A stretch of DNA of 64,000 bases from Enoplosus armatus (taxonomy: Eukaryota > Chordata > Actinopteri > Centrarchiformes > Enoplosidae). The stretch is taken from assembly GCF_043641665.1 (NCBI RefSeq), contig NC_092183.1, positions 7,083,001 through 7,147,000 of the forward strand. Direction: 5' to 3'. How positions within the stretch are numbered: position 1 is the first letter of the stretch; each line of letters opens with the position of its first letter. Shown piece after piece: positions 61,788-64,000 of this stretch. The translations under genes and the position numbers were made by a program. Under the pieces are notes generated by a model that did not search any database, was not told where the DNA came from, and saw nothing but the letters and a program-made list of their open reading frames with translations.

Positions 61788-63070
61788 CTTTTAAATATAC
61801 ATAGACTTTTTCCCCATATTAAATACCCCACCACCCTTCCCTCCCTTATCATCCCTCCCTCCTCCCATTTCTTCCCTCACTCAGTTCTCCACTTTCTCTA
61901 TTCCCCCTCCAGAGAGAAAGCTTGTCCGGCTGAAAAACACACTCTACTTTGTGCAGCATATTGCTTATTAAGACATTTGCGAAAACATAAATTAAAAATA
62001 CTACAGCTTTTTGTTTTTTTTCATTTTCTGCTCCAACATAAGACTGTTCTGAACAGAATCTAAAAAAAAGAAAATTTAAAAAAAGAAAACAGCACAGTGT
62101 CCCTCAGTCTGGCTACATAAAATGAACGGGATTCCCCTGTACTTCCTGGCATCGTATGACCCTCCTGGCTTGAAGTGTACACAGTGGTCTGTTCCATGAT
62201 AAGCGAAATGGTAAGGGGAGAAATTTATTCTTCAACAGATGTCCTGAGTTTGGTCAAATCATGTCGGTGTGTTGTTTATCATGTGTTAAATGATAAGACA
62301 TCCGATCAAGGAGGCTGATTCCGTTTGCTTTCACTAGTGTTTGTGTCTTGCTGATTCTGCTCTTCGCTGGTCAGAAAGTGTATGACTGTGTAAAAAGTGG
62401 GGGTAATTCATTTATTCACCCCACAATCAAGGATGTGCTTGTTTGTGACCTTTTGTCAAAACTGAAAGTTGTGGAAATGATTGGTCCGATGAGGCGGTTG
62501 GCGCTGCAGGCAGAGTGAAGGACAGTGTGATACGGCACTAGAGGAAAATTCAGGTGTTTAAGTCACAAGGCATGCATGTTAACACTGAACTCAGAGAGTC
62601 GCCACCAGAAGTGTTTCAGCTGTGACGTGTGTGGTATCTGCTGTGCGTGAGTCTTGTCAGTCTGTTTTGGTGTGTGTGTCAGTGTTTGTGCATTTCTTTC
62701 TTTGTTCGGGTGAAGGTGTTGTAAAAGTCCCGCTTTGCCAGACTGCTCCGACACTAATATTTCTAACATTTTTAATATTTTCAGTGAATAGAAGATACAA
62801 GGAATGGTTTGTTTGGTTGAGTGACATTTTCTATCACCAATTTGTTTTGACTTTCAATGGAGAATAAATGCATAAAAAGCAGGACTTTTACTGTTACCAA
62901 CACTGTATTATATTTTCACGTGTGTCTTGTGTGCATGTGGCGTGTCTCATCAAGTCTTATCAAGTTTTGTGTCCATCATTCTAGCAGTCTGTCTGTTTCC
63001 CTCCCTCCTCTTTAGGAAGCACAGGAGGGGCTGCGTTGGCATTGGGGAGAGTCAAAGGGTCAAGCTGGGG

Positions 63071-64000
63071 TCACACGCGTGGGGAGTATTTTGGGTTTCT
63101 TGGCACCTCGGTGAAAGATTTCAGCTCATAAGGGATCCCTGTGTCCACTTCGATGGATTTGCGGGAGAATAGCAGCCGGATATCATTGTGCAAGTAGATC
63201 TTCCCAGATTTGGAGCTCTGGAATCTGAGAAAGTAAAAGAACAAGTGTGAGCAAAACACTTTTTTCTTACTCAACTTAAACCTGGAAAATTACTGCAAGA
63301 CTATACTTACAGGTGTGTAAAAATATAATATTAATGAGAATACACATTTTGTTCACACTTTCTCTGTGTTGTAACACTTTTGCTTGTTAGGGATATTTCA
63401 ATTAAGCTTTTTACTTTGATACTTTTACAGACATCACAACACAGGCTAATAAAGCAGAAGTCAAGCGTTAACAAAACATCAGGTATAAAAACAGCTAAAA
63501 CCTGAGTCATACCTGAGATGTATCAGGTAGCAGAGAATCTTCTTCCTGTCCAGCACTCCGCCCCCTGGAGACGCCTCGCCTTTCCCCTCAACCCCCTCCT
63601 CTACAGGCACCAGGAAGATACGGTGGCGCAGGAAGGTCATGTGATTGACGGGCATGTCGCCAAAGTTGTAGGTCACCAGGAACATCTTCACCACAGTTTT
63701 GTTGGGATTAAATAAGGTCTGAGAACAGATGTCAGACCAAAATCAGCAAAACTAAGACTGCTGGCAGTGGTTTTAGAGAAACACTGTACAAGAGGTTATT
63801 GTTGTACTGCACATCGTTTCATCCTTGCATTGACAAGTACATGACTCTTACGCATATTCCATGCCATCATATTAAACATTGTGGTAGTACAGATGAGACA
63901 CATCTGAAAGATGTTTCATTTTTCATAGGCAACCTGGTAACCTGAGCAAAGAATGAGATGAAGAAAGTCAAACTTACCACTTGAATGGTCCCTGCTTTGG
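63071..64000 (-). CDS. atosa: Atos homolog (FAM214 family), C-terminal part; partial at the right edge
   Basis: Three exons on the minus strand: 63978-64000 (running off the window), 63513-63718 and 63071-63224 (stop TGA at 63071-63073). The joins are in frame (CAAGTG|ACCTTA, CTCAG|ATTCCAG). The encoded end (TLFNPNKTVVKMFLVTYNFG, then DMPVNHMTFLRHRIFLVPVE, FQSSKSGKIYLH, RLLFSRKSIEVDTG, ending NPKYSPRV) is the conserved C-terminal Chromosome_seg domain of the Atos family. The wording is nearer to FAM214A (ATOSA) than FAM214B. The Drosophila member atossa is a nuclear regulator of macrophage metabolism and invasion; molecular role in fish is not known. An insert of Gly/Glu residues (GVEGKGEASPGGG) precedes the last conserved block. 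Confidence 0.88.

Noticed and set aside
1..64000. CRISPR arrays, bacterial operons, prophage or integrated viral genomes
   Set aside because: None is present; repeats are microsatellites and eukaryotic transposons, and no retroviral gag, pol or env frame was seen.

Overview
This window is nuclear DNA from a ray-finned fish, most likely a percomorph-type teleost. The reasons are intron-split genes with compact introns and GT..AG borders, teleost-style repeats (CR1/L2-type LINE with TTCTGAT-type 3' tails, TTAA-flanked and TAA-flanked fold-back MITEs, many CA/GT microsatellites), and vertebrate orthologues. There is nothing bacterial, no operon and no CRISPR array. Gene models below were built by hand from splice signals and remembered protein families; no alignment was run.

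Layout, left to right. (1) 181-6577, plus: the 3' part of gak (cyclin-G-associated kinase, auxilin-2): 16 exons, 847 codons to the stop, covering the PTEN-like/C2 region, the clathrin/AP2-binding linker and the J domain; the kinase domain lies off the left edge. (2) 6.9-10.2 kb: intergenic, with a 462-bp fold-back element. (3) 11273-22519, minus: a gene I do not recognise. It has a short, very basic N-terminus followed by a long Glu/Pro/Ala/Val-rich disordered protein in 11 coding exons. Every internal exon is a multiple of three in phase 0, and a TATA box lies just upstream. (4) 22.6-34.3 kb: gene-poor, with a decayed LINE and long microsatellites. (5) 34308-34894, minus: the 3' part of a small single-pass membrane protein gene with two PPxY motifs; its 5' exons were not found. 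(6) 40280-48245, minus: complete erap1 (939 codons), with an upstream noncoding exon and an interferon-response-like element. (7) 50087-59418, plus: complete naaladl1 (743 codons), head to head with erap1. (8) 63071-64000, minus: the 3' end of an Atos-family gene, probably atosa (fam214a).

The genes do not form a pathway. gak acts in clathrin uncoating, erap1 trims peptides in the ER for MHC class I, naaladl1 is a surface M28 metallopeptidase, and atosa is a putative regulator. Two features stand out: the modular disordered-protein gene at 11-22.5 kb and the ISRE-like site in the erap1 promoter region.
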